DNA of 64,000 nt from Alligator mississippiensis. Taxonomy: Eukaryota > Chordata > Crocodylia > Alligatoridae. The stretch lies in the NCBI RefSeq assembly GCF_030867095.1, contig NC_081828.1, forward strand, positions 51,995,434-52,059,433, written 5' to 3'. Position 1 is the first letter of the stretch, and each line of letters opens with the position of its first letter. This document shows positions 1-12,467 of this stretch, piece by piece. The position numbers and the translations under genes were made by a program. The notes beneath the pieces are model-generated. The model saw only the letters and a list, made by a program, of their open reading frames with translations, did no database searches and was not told the origin of the DNA.

Positions 1-345
1 ACAGCGATTCGATTTGTTGATTCGGATCACTGTCCCCAATTCAATTTGGCTGAATCCGAATCTGAGGATTCAATGCTGATTCAGAGAATCAGTGATTCGG
101 ACACAGACACAGCTTTAAATGTTTTTTTCTACATACCTCGTGGTACCAGGCAAGGCTTGTGAATGCTGCAATGGTGGGGCGGATGGAGCGTCCCACAGGA
201 GTGCAAGGGTGGGGAGCCTCCACATGCTTGGCAACGAACCTGGAACTGGACCGGAAGTACTTTCGAATCGGAGGGTTCCGATTCAATGTGGAGAGATTAA
301 AGGGTTCTCTGGTTTGATTCAGATTCAGAGATTCAGCCACTGAAT
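1..345. repeat. DNA-transposon-like repeat rich in GATTC motifs, cut by the left window edge
   Basis: Both flanks of this stretch (1-115 and about 265-345) are full of GATTC/GAATC and TTCGG motifs in opposite orientations, while the middle (120-260) is of ordinary composition. That layout of subterminal inverted motifs around a short non-coding core is typical of a non-autonomous DNA transposon. The left end is missing, so terminal repeats and target-site duplication cannot be checked. No coding sequence is visible. Family unknown to me. Confidence 0.5.
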
Positions 346-630
346 TGGTTGAATCTTCACACTGCCCTAGTAGGTACCATTTGCCTAATAAACCATCAGG
401 CTGCCAAGAAACCAGACTACTTCCTATTTGGACTGTTCAGGGTTATGATGACCCATGGAGTCATGTGTGCTTGGAGGGCAACATATTGTCATCGACAGGT
501 TCTGTTTTGAAATGGTTGCTACCTGTGGTCCGAGAGCACAAGTCAGAAGAGTGAGGTGAAACATGCTATGTGTGGTCTGACACAGCTCAGATGTGACATG
601 CTATGGTTATTTCCTATATGGCCCAGGTCA

Positions 631-657
631 GTGTGTGTGTGTGTGTGGGGGGGGGGG
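631..657. repeat. GT microsatellite followed by G-tract
   Basis: About eight GT units run directly into a tract of eleven or so G residues. It is a simple repeat inside the LHX4 intron. Confidence 0.9.
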
Positions 658-930
658 CAACCTTCTAGACAGACATAATTAGCCCTGCACCCTCCCCACA
701 TGTCACTCCAGTCCCCTTCTCTTGCCTAAACTGCTGCTCTGCTTTCTGCTCCCTGCCTGATGTGCTGTCCTGTTTTTCTGCTTCTTGCTCAGTCTGCCAC
801 CATGCTGCCTGTCCCCTACCTGATTGCAGGTAGGCTGCCCCTGGCCTAGATCACCTAGACTAATACCAGAGTGATGCAGAGACTGCAACTCTGAAAGGAA
901 AAGGGCTGTGGAGGTGCAGTTAGCTAAAAT

Positions 931-1345
931 CGAGGGTGTGTCCAGAACGGGTGCAGTGACAACCCCTTTTCATTTGATGCTGTCAGGGGAGCAGCAGCCA
1001 AGGACTTCTGATGTCTTTGAATTGGGTAAGAATTCACCCCTTCCCTTCTCCTCCATAGTCAGAGCCACTTTCCCTCCCCTTCCCTCCTCCCACTGCCCAC
1101 CACTGCCACTGTCTCTGGCTTCCCAGAGCCAGGGGCAGAGGGAGGCTCCACAACTGCTCCTGCTCTGCTTTAGCTGGGCTTTGTGAGGAGCTGGGCTCAG
1201 CCCCGACAGTGACAGCAGCAGGCGGGTTCCTCCTCCCTGCCTGATCCTCTCGCTCCCCCCACCCCCAGTGTTGCCCACCAGATCAGACACTGCAGCCAAC
1301 TTTGTAGCAATGCTTGCTTCTCCTGCCCCTTCCCCTGCCCCACTT
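931..1345 (+). mobile_element. Degenerate hAT-like element, same family as 7074-7739
   Basis: The start (GGGTGTGTCCAGAACGGGTG) and the interior around 1130-1290 match the element at 7074-7739 in the same order, including the stretch AGCGGGTTCCTCCTC-like (1219-1235) and the polypyrimidine segments before it. The right end is uncertain and no target-site duplication was identified. It is non-coding and presumably non-autonomous. Superfamily is inferred from the better copy. Confidence 0.55.
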
Positions 1346-4300
1346 TTCAACAACTTGGATCTGTAATTTGTGGCTTGCTTTTGCCATTATGGGAATCAGC
1401 TTTGTAGGGCCTTCTTCCTGCCTGCAGTTGCTTACCTTTGTGGGTGTAAAATCCTATCCAGGCAGCAAGGTGTAAGCGACTAAGCAACCTGGGGAGAAGC
1501 CAGTCTGCAGTGTCAGGCACAAAGGGGCAGAATGTCCTTTACAGAGGCTGCTTTTGCCATTGCAAGCATCAAGGGAAGCTGTTTGGTGCAGAGTCAGTTT
1601 TCTAACTCTGAATTTTGGTGGCAGGAGAGAGGAGTGTTTTAGCACCTTAATACGGCTAATCCCTGTACAGCTTCATAGTGAAGAGAAGAGGCACTCGGGG
1701 ACAGGGCAGAGTTTTATGGCCTAGGAGCACATTACAGGTTGGGCGTAGATGGGAAGATGATGGCTACGTCAGTGTACATGCACCCCACATGGTTTGGCTC
1801 CCTGCTATCTACAAGATGAGTGACTCTGGTGATCTGACCAGTCACAAACATTCGATCCAGCTCAGTGGACTCAGGGAAGGCTGTCTGCTGGGGGTAGGCA
1901 ACCTAAATGGAGTCCTTTACACAATTGCATTGCATCTCTGTGGACTTTGGTGGGGGGGGTTGCATTGCTGTCCATGGTATCCTGCTCTCAGCCAGCAATC
2001 AGAGACCTGCTGCTGCTGCTGCTACCCCTTCTGACTACCTCTGGCTGAATTCCTAGGAGCCAGCAGGGTCTTAAACTCTGTCTTGGACCAGCTGTAATGT
2101 CTCAGCTTTTCCATAGTGGAGGAGCAATAAATCTGGTTTCTATGTAGCTCATGGTGTTCAGACACTGGAACAACGAGGTGAGTGCTATATCCAGCAAAAA
2201 ATGTGCTATAAATTTTAAGTAGGTCTTTGTCTTTTGAATAATGCAGCCCAGAAAACCCCTGGATCATCTGATGCCCCATGGTATGGGATACTTAGGAGTG
2301 GCATCCAGCAAGCTGGGTTTGGTCCAGAGCCCACAAGCTCAATAGAAAGGCTGAGCTTGACTTCAAAATGGGTGTGAGAACCTACGAGGCAGGACTCCCC
2401 TGTTGTGCAGGGGAGTGCTTGCTGGGGCAGCTCACTGCACACTGCAAGGCTATAAGAGGAGGGAGAGCTGACTGCACAGATGTGGTGGCATGGTGACAAG
2501 TGCCTATGCACAGCAGCATACCCTAGTGCTTCACCAATGGTAGAGGCATAGCTGTGTGCCAGACTAGCAACTGGCTGGGGGTGGGGGCTGAATCACCAGC
2601 TAGTACCTGCTAATTGACAGGTGACTGTGTGTCACCCACCCTGTGGCACAGCAAGCTGGTGCTGTGTAGCTGGGTCTAGAGGCAGAGCAGGTGGGGATTG
2701 AGAGGAGACAGCCATTTCAGTGACAGTTGTGTCTGTGGAGCATCCTGCAGCCATTCACTGGGTCACTGACCATTCTGCATTGCAGTGCGCCGTGGCTCAG
2801 GGGTCTAATTCACTTGCTTTTTCTCCACTGCAGAGCTGAGTTCAAAGTGTTCCTGTTGTCAGAAGCTAAAAGACGTCTGGCATTTCATCCTCTTAGACAT
2901 TTGCTGACAGCCCACAAGTCTGACACAGGTCAGCCCAGCTGGCAGCCTCCAATGCAGGGAAGTGTTCGTGGCTGGGAATGAGCCGGAAAGGGGAAGGGAG
3001 GGGCTGCAGGTCTGGAACAACCTGCACTAGCAGGGCTGGGGGGAGGCCGAGGGCTGGCACTGCAATTGTTGCTGCTGGGCAGAGTTTAAATGCCTTGGCA
3101 GAGCTATGTGGGGAGATGGGCTTATTTCCCACCCACACAAAGGCTTGCTCTGGTCCCTTCCACCTGCTTGTCAGCTTCCTGAGCATCTCTCCCCTTCTTT
3201 CTTATACAACACTGTCTTGCTCTCACTAGCCACCTCAGGAAACAGAAATAAGCCAAATGCCTCACTCTAGCTATGAGGAAGTTACCCCAGACACTTTATA
3301 AGCCAACAATTAGACCACAGCCCCAACTAAATGCTATGGTCCATGGACAGGGACAGTAAGTGCCTCACAATACGGGGTTACTGAAAAGGATTTCTCTGGG
3401 GGTTGCAGTGAGTTTATTTCAGTGAAGCTATAACTGGACACTTTGCCTGAGACCAAGGGTTTGCTTTATTTATTTATAAGCCTCTTTAAGAACATCCGGG
3501 GCTTGGGAGCTGGTATCCCCAGGAGTGCTGCACCCCCATTATCATGTCTTCATCATGCACACTCTGCTATCCTTATCTCTCTGTCAATGCATGGGGTTTG
3601 ATGTTTGTCTGAGCAGCAGCCTTCTTAATCTTTCTCTATGCTAGCTGTCTTATAAGGTGCCACAGCTATAGTATTTAAGTACTGGGTATCTCTTTGTTAC
3701 TGTCAGGCAGCAGCTGTTGCTGCTGTTACTGAAGATTGCTATTGTGGTGGATACTATGCAAACACATGTGAATGCAGAGAAGCATCCTGTGGAGTGTGTA
3801 ACATGCTGGAAGTTACAACCTAGCCCAGGGGCCTGTACCACGCAGCATCACCTGGTAGAGTGCAATGGAGAGGGTATTCCAGGCACTGACTGAGCACCTT
3901 CTCCCATGAGAGCTTCCTGATGCCCAAGTGTGGAGAATGGGCATGTGCCCCCACCTCACTGCCAGCCCCCAGAGCACGGGGCGGCTGTTCTACGTGGCCC
4001 CCACTGAACCATTCAAGTGAGGATCCATAAGAATTTTCCACCTGGATTGGAACCACGATCCAGCTAATTTAGTGGTGGACACTGACTACTGCCTCAGGGA
4101 AAGGTGAACGAAGAAACTTTAGAGTAGGTTGCTGAAGGGCGATCTGTCCCTCTGGGAGATCTCAGCTAAACTGTTAGCAGTTATGGATTGGCTTATGTCC
4201 TGGGGTAGACAATTTTGTTTCCCTTCCAAAATCTCTTAGCACCAACTATGGAAGCTCTGGGTACCATGGTCTCTGCATCCAAACCCTCTCTGCAGGAGAG

Positions 4301-4969
4301 GAGACTAAATTTTTAAACACATTGTTCCCTTCTTAGGGCTAATCACTGGCACAGGTAACCCCAGGGACAGGGCTGCACTGCCCTTTTATCTCCTGCAATG
4401 CTTATTAAATGTAGCGCTGCATCAATATGACTGAGCATATAGAGCATAAATGCTGAGAGGAGTAGCTCAGCAACAGAGAGACAAGCCAGACTGCACATCC
4501 ACCCAAAGCATGGTCCCAGATCAGGCAGTGCCACCCAAGGCCAAGGTCTGCGCAGGCAGGAGTCAGATGTCAATAATGCAAAAAAAAAAAAAGCATGTGA
4601 ACATAAAGCACGCTGGCTGTGAGGGAGTCCAGCTCTTGCTTTCCCCATCTATCTCCTCTGTCTCTTTAATGCCACCCGCTCAATTGGGCCTGGTAAGAGA
4701 TTTTTCTGCAGTCTGCAATACAACACAGGTTTTGCTGAGTTGAGTAAAATTCCTCCCATGTCACTCTCTCTTCCTGTCCCATGATCTTAGCCATAACTAA
4801 GGGAGAGATAGAGTCACGCAACCCAAGCTTTTCTTTCTCCCTTCCAAATGGTACATGGTTCCCTTTGTGCCTGTTGGCATTCAGGTTATAATAGCACTGA
4901 GATAACCCAGATGAGCATGTGGTTATTTTGGTAAAGTGCTGTCCAAACACACGAGAGACGCTGGGAAGC

Positions 4970-5082
4970 TTACAGTCATATCAGAGAAGAATGCGAGGGG
5001 AAACAGAGAGGCAAAGAGAAGCAAAGGGATCTGGCCATGGTCACCCAGCAGGTCAGTGGCAGAGCTGGGAAGTCAGATTTCT
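4970..5082 (-). repeat. MIR-type SINE fragment, antisense
   Basis: Read on the - strand this contains the conserved MIR core pattern: tested words on the + strand are GGTCACCCAGCAGGTCAGTG and GGCAGAGCTGGGAA, the reverse of the usual MIR segment for 'gctctgccactgacctgctg...'. Fragment only. Confidence 0.6.
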
Positions 5083-6072
5083 CCACTCCCCTATGGATTT
5101 AGGAACCTAATTGTACATGTGCAAATTTGTCCAGTGTGGAGTGGAACTTTCAATTAAACAAGAATATAGTCCTCATGGTGCCTTTGCTGAGTTGGGGGGG
5201 GGAGTGTTTAATTAATTAAAATGAAAAGTAAATTAATGATTGAAGACTGTTCCTTTTGGTGAGATTCTGTGGAGATTATTGAGAGAGAGGAATGGGCCTA
5301 TAAGACTTAGCTGAAGACACCAGGCTTGTTATTAACAGGCTAGCTATAAGTAACCCACTGAAATGCACAATTGAGGAGGAACCTCCTTCCCCCAAGCTTG
5401 CAGTAAGGGAATTAAATTCATAACCTACATTAGCATGATGTAGCATTTGCACAGACAACATTTTATCTGTAAGGTTCCAACAGCAACACAAAGGCGCTGT
5501 GTGCAGGCAGGGGCTGTTATCTGGTCCAGCAGCTCAGTACCTCCTGTTTTATGTTGTTGAAACCACTAGGACCTATGCAACAGGGCTGAGTTACTGTTGC
5601 TGTTGAAACCTTAAATGTGTGTTTCCTGACTTCTGATTCTTTCAAGGGTTGCAAAACTGAAGTTGCATTACTTCCACTTTACATGGATATGACACCTAGA
5701 AGAAAAGTATTTAATTCACACCTGCTGCTATAGAAGGGGAATAAGAACAACTCTTGTGTAAACTTTCCACCAGTGGGGGCATTCCCTCTTCCCGAGTCCA
5801 CCCCCCTTTTTGTTGGGCAGGAGGAGAGGGTACCTTTACATGGAGATGAGAACCGTAGAAGCTCTGCTGTCTGACATTGCCTGGGGGAGGTATCGACCCA
5901 GCACTCATCTTCCATGTGCCTTGGCCTGTATGGGCCTGGCTCACTCTCTAGGCTCTGTTTATCTGTCGGTTCTGGAACTAAAGGCAGGACTGTAGAGGGG
6001 TAAGTGTCTCTTGTCCCTCACTTGAAACTGGATTTAGTGTGTGTGTGTGAGACTGGTTTTAGGGGTGGGGTG

Positions 6073-6075
<3 letters not shown>

Positions 6076-6106
<31 letters not shown>
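6076..6106. repeat. GT microsatellite
   Basis: An uninterrupted GT run of about fifteen units, preceded by short GT and GGGGT runs from 6037 onward. Confidence 0.95.
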
Positions 6107-6107
<1 letters not shown>

Positions 6108-6725
6108 GAAAACAGTGGCCTTCCTCACACAGCAGCTGCAGTAAGGGTACACTGAGAAAGAGAGAGAGCACCCTGTTTGCAGGTGGGACATGAAAGACAA
6201 CATAGAGCTGCTTTCATTAGTCCCTGGTGTGAATCCCACAATCAGGGAAATTGCTGCTATTACTAAAAACCGTGGCAGAGAAGTCCATTTATTTTTCATT
6301 TTTCTTGGGCACTTGCAACCCAGCAGCATGAATCACTGTCCGTATGTAGAATAAATTTACGCCACACATTAGCTTTCATGTCTCTAGTGCATGTATGTCA
6401 GCTAGGGCTCCTGGCCAGTAAAATTCAATAGCAGAGTGACTGTTGCATGCTGCAGCTAGGACAACATTAGCTCTCATGAGAGAACATCCCTTTGCTATAG
6501 AATATCTCCCTGGACATGAATAATGTGTGATGTCTGTGAGTGCCTTGAGCCGTGGATCTCAGCACTCTTTGGTAATGCCTAGTGCTAGAGATCAGAAGGA
6601 CTAGAAGGTATAAGACAGTATTTCCTTGTATCAGGCTGATTTGTTCATGCATATGGGAAAGGTTTGGGTTTGTCCATTGGTTATTTATTTAAAAACAATA
6701 TGGGCAGCTGTGCATCTGTATGCAG

Positions 6726-6950
6726 ATAAGAGGTATTATGGTCTCGTGGACATGGTGCTGGGCTGTGAGGCAGGAGACCGGGGTCTAAGTTTACCTCTGC
6801 TACTTACTTGCTGTGGGACCTGTGGCAAGTTGTGTCACCTCCAGTTTTTCATCTTCATGTCTGTTAGAGTGTTCATTCCTTAAGGCAGGTCTGTCTGATT
6901 AAGTATATGTCAATTCCTTGCACAATAGGTCTCTGGTCTCACTTGGGTTG
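6726..6950 (+). repeat. MIR-type SINE, sense
   Basis: The order of segments is that of a tRNA-derived MIR: a head with a B-box-like GGGTCTAAGTTTA (6781-6793), then a core with CTTGCTGTGGGACCTGTGGC (6808-6827) and the following CACCTCCAGTTTTTCATCTT, then a CR1/L2-type tail. It is not a functional tRNA gene: there is no cloverleaf. Age is old, as for all MIRs. Confidence 0.75.
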
Positions 6951-7073
6951 TGTGTAATAGATAGGCCAGTTCACAAGCTGATAATCAGTCCTGCCATTAA
7001 TCAATCCTGAGAAATGCCTGATTTTGGATTTCCCCTAAAGATGTGTTGCTACAACTGCAGAACTGTCCAAGAG

Positions 7074-7739
7074 CAGGGATGGATCCAGAGGGGGTGCAGT
7101 GGTGCGATCACTCCCCCTTTTGAGTCTCTAAGTCTCTGAAACAGGTAAGATCTCCTCCTCTTCCCTCTGTGCTCAGCAGCACATCCTTCCCCTCCTCTGC
7201 CCACTTCTGCCACCATCCCTACTGACCCAGGGGCAGGGAGATCTCCAGACCTGCTCCTGACCCGCTCCAGCTAGGTTGCACAGGGATCTAGGCTCAGCCA
7301 GGAACAGTGGCAGTGATGGTGGTGAGCGGGTTCCTCCTCACTGCCCGGTCCCCCCTGGTGTTCCCTGCCAGCTTGGGAGCAGACATGGGGAGCGGGGATG
7401 CACCCACTGCTGTCATTACCGATGCTGTCCCTAGCTGATCAGGCTCCTGTTCACCTGACTGGAGCAGGGCAGGAGCATCTCTGGGCCCCCCCCACCCCCA
7501 AGGTAGCCAGGGACTGTGGGGACAGTGGCAGTTGTAGGTGGGGAAGGAACAAGATGGGAGGGTGGCAAAATATTTACCTGCTTTGGGGACTTAAAAATAA
7601 GTCCCTGGCTGCAGCTCCCATAGTGCAGTCTGCCCAGCAGGGGGGTATGCAGGGAAGCTGGGAGCACAGGTGCAATCACCTCTGCAGTGCTGGTAGCTGT
7701 TCCTGCACCCCCCTTTACAAAATCCTAGATCCACCCATG
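7074..7739. mobile_element. Non-autonomous hAT-type DNA transposon with 8-bp target-site duplication
   Basis: The ends are inverted repeats: CAGGGATGGATC on the left and GATCCACCCATG on the right (its complement CATGGGTGGATC differs at two positions). The element is flanked by TCCAAGAG (7066-7073) and GCCAAGAG (7740-7747), an 8-bp duplication with one mismatch, which is the hallmark of hAT insertion. The 666-bp interior has no transposase-like reading frame. A second, more decayed copy of the same family lies at 931-1345. Confidence 0.8.
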
Positions 7740-8005
7740 GCCAAGAGGGTGTTGTTTTGAGTTTATTTTAGAACGTGCCTCTGAGATCATGATTCATCTC
7801 ACTAATTCTCATGTAAACAGGGAACAGATCCCATGATGTCAGGGATCTGACGTTATGCATTGGAATGGCATAACAGTGATCTGGGGAATGTAATCATCTT
7901 GAAATTAAGTGATTGAACATGTGAATAACAAACTGCCTTGAACAATGTTCTGTCCCAGGTAATACAAAAGACATACCCAAGTAATGCATATCTGCATGGT
8001 ACTGA

Positions 8006-8040
8006 ATTTGAAGCGCTCTGGGATTCAGAGCACTTCAAAT
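8006..8040. repeat. Short inverted repeat (15-bp arms, 5-nt loop)
   Basis: ATTTGAAGCGCTCTG (8006-8020) and CAGAGCACTTCAAAT (8026-8040) are complementary except for one pair that is G:T-compatible in RNA. It may be the centre of a small foldback transposon, but no outer ends were found. Confidence 0.6.
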
Positions 8041-8584
8041 GCATGTCTGTCCAGACCTTCAGAGCCGTATACTTTACAGGAACACGCAGACATACACGCA
8101 CACATTAAAACAGACTTGCTCTCAGGCAGGAAAACACAAATACATTGTACAAAGGACATGCGCACACACAAATGCATTTTATACCGGGGCTTACAAATAC
8201 ACACAGGTACTTGCTCTCAGACACACAGAGATGCAAGCTGTCACGTGTATACCCCGCTGCACACTTGCAGAGCTCTGCTTAGCATGCCTACTCCCTTAGC
8301 TGCCCTCTGCTGTGCACTGAGGCAAGGATGCTTATCTGCACACTCATTCAGTCCCACCTGCAAGGAGCTCACTCATTATGATACATTCCAGCCTCAAGAT
8401 TAGTACATTACATAGCTGTGTGCTGTCAGTAGCACAGCTACTCAGAAGCACACACTGGGAGGTGTACGCTTATAGTTGGGTATACTCAGTATTTCAGATA
8501 CATTTGCCCACCCTTAGACACCCGTCAGTGTGGCAGATGCATACTGCCAGCTATCATTACTGTGTAAGAGCCCTATCATTTTGA

Positions 8585-8815
8585 ATTAATCTGGGATTCA
8601 TCATGCTAGCAGTGAGTGTAATTAATTTATTTGGTATTAATGTGGATGAAATATGTACTGTCCTTGCAGGGGAAATCACACTGCCTCTAAGCATTAGTTA
8701 AAAGGACCATTAAAATCAAACCTTTCTGAGAGCCATTAAGCCAGTCTTTCATGCTGAAGAAGATAAAGCCCTGCTGTGTGAAATGTCATGCATAATTAGG
8801 TTGATTGCTGTTTTA
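8585..8815. promoter_or_regulatory. Candidate conserved regulatory element beside LHX4 LIM2 exon
   Basis: This repeat-free, AT-rich stretch ends about 160 bp before the LIM2 exon and contains several homeodomain-type TAAT/ATTA cores: TAATTAATTTATTTGG (8621-8636), ATTAATG (8636-8642), CATTAAAATC and CATAATTAGG (8791-8800). Homeodomain clusters beside a homeobox gene can be auto- or cross-regulatory. This is inference from composition only; conservation cannot be seen from one sequence. Confidence 0.25.
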
Positions 8816-8913
8816 AACTCTGCCCCTTCTTCCCTGCTCCCCCACCCTCATCCCCAGTCCTTGCCTCCTGGCAGCACACACTCACCTGCTCAAGAGATTC
8901 CCATCGGCTCTAG

Positions 8914-9183
<270 letters not shown>

Positions 9184-9986
9184 TGAGCAATTAGCTAGCT
9201 ACACCAAAAAAGGTAGGGGGGGTGGGGTCCATGCCTGGAAGATGCCATATGTAAAACTGAGTTTCAGATTATGACCCATCATAAGGAAAGTCTGGGTAAT
9301 AAGGATGTTGATGGTTGCTTAAAGCATGCAAGTGTTTAGTGGGCCTGCCCAGGATTTGCTGTGAAAATTCTGGGAAATGTGGATCTAAATTCTGGACTAG
9401 ATAATGCTTACAGGGTGGTTGGATCTTGGTTATGCTTGGCCTCTCATCCAGGTCTGAGTGTGTTTATCCCCTTGCTCTGCTGTGTCCCTTAGTACATGCA
9501 TAACATCGAGTACACAAATAGTCTCACTGGCACGACTAGGATTGCTCACATGTATAAAGTTGAACCTGTCCTTAAGGGCTGGGCTGTCTTGGGGTTAGGC
9601 CGTATATTTCCCTTTTTCCTTTTCTTTTTTTGTATTCGTCTTCCTCCATTTTTTGTTCCTGAGATCACCAGCAAGAGACCAGGATCTCCTTGCAGCTTTT
9701 CAGCTGTCTGTTGCCCACCTGACATTGCACTCTTCTGTGAGAGTGAACATCCTGTTGAAAGGATTAATCCACCAACCTCATGTGGGAAATAAACAGCTGA
9801 AGCAGGCGGACCCTTAGGAAAAAAGATGCTGTTTCACAAAGAAATGCACCTATGACCAGGTTTCCAAAGAGGTTTAAACACCAACAGGTTCAAGTAATTG
9901 TGAGTTAGGCACCTAAATGCTTCTGAAAATCCCACTAGACACCTATCTTCACCTTTAAAAATATCTTTAAAACTCAATCCCTAGTA

Positions 9987-10265
9987 CAGTAGAGTCAATT
10001 ATCCAGACTAAATGGGACCAAAGCCCATTTATAAAATCAATATTTGGTTAATGCATTAAATGAGCATTTATGTACATAATATATGCAAACTTTCTTCAGT
10101 TTGTTAATTATTTCCCAGTCTTTTCCTCAGTCATCAAAATGGTTCTCTTTTTTCTTTTAGTCTCCCTTGCTCTCACTTCTACCACACACTGTGCAGATCA
10201 GTGGCATGTCCTGGGTTTGGAAAACTGAGTGGTCTGGATAATTGGTGTTTGGATGATTAACACTG
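9987..10265. mobile_element. Tigger-like (Tc1/mariner) non-autonomous DNA transposon
   Basis: The left end CAGTAGAGTCAATTATCCAG and the right end ending GTTTGGATGATTAACACTG are imperfect inverted repeats of the type seen in pogo/Tigger elements (CAGTA...TTATCC / GGATAA...ACTG). A TA precedes the left end (9985-9986); the right-hand TA has changed to AA. The interior is AT-rich and non-coding. Confidence 0.6.
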
Positions 10266-11098
10266 AATTAAAATTTAAGAATACTGGGGAATAGAAATAT
10301 GGCGGGGGGCGGGGGGGACCATGAAAAAGGAATTTCTGGCACAGGAGGTTAGGAAAAGGTGATGCCAGGAAGATAGGTAACTCCCTTCTAGTCAGGCCAG
10401 GCATTCCTGAGAGGCATTAGAGTGGAGATCCACATCACAAACCTAGTTGTCACCACCATGATTCCTTGCTAGTAGCCTCCAAGGAAGCACTAGCCCCCTC
10501 CTGCCCATACCTGCCACCTAGGGTAGGATGAGGCAGATCAGTAGTCCAGTATGAGGGAAGCTTTTCTTGCCACTCCTTTTGCTGTACCTGTTCTGCAGAG
10601 ATGTGAATCACAAAGCTTGTCCATCCAGCTCTCTTTCACAACCATTAAGGAAAGAAAGGATAAAGTATCTAATTGGCATGAGCTTGTATAGGATGCAAGA
10701 AAAGCTATGGCAGTTTTTATAGCAGTTTCTTTATCATGTCTTGTTGTTAGTTCAGCTTCACTGGAAATTAGAAGGTTTCTAACCAGCAGAGCAAGGAGGC
10801 TCTGCAACAGTCTTCTAAAAGCAGTAGGGACAAGTACCCAGACATGTGTTAGGATGGAGTTTGGTATGTCACACAGCCCTGGTCATGATATGGTACCTGC
10901 GATAAAAGCACACTGGTTTTGATAAGCTGGAAGGTCTCTTCCAGTTCTTTGTCCCTAGGCTCCTATTATTTCTATATTATCATCTTGTTTCTATTGTAAT
11001 TTGAGATTGGCCCATATAGGAATCTGGGTCCAAATTTTGCATACTATGGGAAGGTTGGAATCCAGATCTGATCAGCACTTCAGCTTAGATTAATTGGA

Positions 11099-11370
11099 CG
11101 GGTCTATATGTGATGCTACGTTGCTGTTATGGTGTGCTATGGTAGCTTAGCATCCACCAGTGTCTACACGTGACCAGCAGCTACTTTGCCGTAGTGGCAT
11201 CCTCTCCCATTATAGCACACTGCTACAGCGAAGTAGCTGCTAAAAATAACTGTGCTACATGTGTGGTGCAGTATGGGTGGTTACCATGCTGTGCTTTCAT
11301 ACTTCCAAAAGGAAGTACGAAAGCACAGCGCAGTAATAAAGTCACCATAGGGCGACGTGTAGATGTGCCC
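11099..11370. mobile_element. Double-hairpin foldback element, copy 1
   Basis: The ends GGGTCTATATGTG and CGTGTAGATGTGCCC are imperfect inverted repeats. Inside lie two separate hairpins. The first pairs AGCAGCTACTTTGCCGTAG (near 11178-11196) with CTACAGCGAAGTAGCTGCT (near 11222-11240). The second pairs GTGCTTTCATACTTCC with GGAAGTACGAAAGCAC across a 4-nt AAAA loop (about 11291-11326), one mismatch. No coding potential. The same plan recurs at 11709, 30247 and 62002. Confidence 0.65.
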
Positions 11371-11708
11371 ATTATTTAGTAGTAGTAGTAGGAAGTGAAC
11401 TGATTTTCAGTCTCCCATTAAAAACAATATGTGTTTCTCTGTTATGGGATGGTTGAGATGAGAATATTCCATCAGTTCCTCTGGGTCTGCCCTTCCATAG
11501 AAAAACTAGCTCAGAAAGGCCGTGTCAGAATAAAGTGAAAGGGCTTTACCCTGCTCCCATTGGAGGCAATAGAAATTTTGCCATTGACTTCACTGAGAGC
11601 AGGACAGAGCTCTTCCTGCTCTTCTACTACAGTAAGTTTATTCCAACCTGGATCAATCTACGCAGAAATTGAATGAACTTGGAGAATGAATATCCATTCA
11701 TAGAAAGT

Positions 11709-11973
11709 GGCTGTCACTACACAAGACACTGACTATGTAGTTGTTACTGCACAGTCATTTAGTACTTGCGTTAGTGTACAGTAGCTTCCCCGCATGGCTT
11801 CCAGGGGACATTTACTGTGCTGTAACTCATTACTACTGTGCAGTAGCTTGTTACTGCTGCACAGCAGTGTCACATCATGGTTCATGCCCTGCAACTCTTC
11901 TGCACAGTACTAACAAGCTACTACACAGTAGTAATTTGCTACGGCGCAGTAAGCACCTTGTTTAGACATGGCC
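11709..11973. mobile_element. Foldback element, copy 2, with about 53-bp hairpin arms
   Basis: The arms at 11812-11864 and 11900-11953 are complementary over about 53 bp with some mismatches, sharing the recurrent word CAGTAGCTTGTTA / TAACAAGCTACTA. The outer ends (GGCTGTCACTACACAAGACA on the left, CTTGTTTAGACATGGCC on the right) resemble each other in inverted order and resemble the ends of the element at 11099. It lies only 340 bp from copy 1. Confidence 0.6.
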
Positions 11974-12205
11974 AGGGACTATTCCAGGGCTGGAATATCA
12001 GAGTGTGTTAGTGACAGAGGATTCACCAGACTCATAGAACTAAGTGCCCCCTCTCCAGAGGATATTGGTTCTTCCAGGTCAGATCCATATGTATCTTGCA
12101 TTTTCCCAAACTAACATGTTCGAGCCTAACCATTAATTTGAGGGAACATGTTCAAGGAGAAGCTACTTCTTGTACAAAGCAGAGCTGGTGTGATTTACTT
12201 CAGTC

Positions 12206-12467
12206 CAGGGGTGGCAAAGATTCAGCCTGTGGAACCCTGTCATCTGGCCCACAGTGCTGCCTAGGTCTCAGACTGGATCCACACACTGCATGTTGTGTGC
12301 CCCACACCAGGCCACATGCCACATGTAGGGCACAGGCCTGGGCTCCCACACTGAGTGCAGTACATGGAGCTGGTCCAGGGTGTGTGGTATACATGGCCCT
12401 CATGATTGGACCCGACCCACATGCTGGACTCAGCATGTGGGGCTGGTCTGACCCATGGGACCCCCTG
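12206..12467. mobile_element. hAT-like element with internal degenerate repeats
   Basis: The left end CCAGGGGTGGCAAAGATTCA and following CATCTGGCCCAC-type words match the CAGGGGTG-ended hAT elements found elsewhere in the window (41771, 45756, 58471). The interior is a run of degenerate CCACATG/GTGTG-type units. The right end GGGACCCCCTG is tentative and no target duplication was seen. Confidence 0.45.

Noticed and set aside
6726-6860. tRNA-like B box
   Set aside because: It is the head of a MIR SINE; no complete cloverleaf or anticodon arm can be drawn.
10880-10970. Possible CR1 3' end (GGAAGGTCTCTTCCAGTTCT)
   Set aside because: Only about 20 bases resemble CR1 and the diagnostic end is missing; too weak to list.
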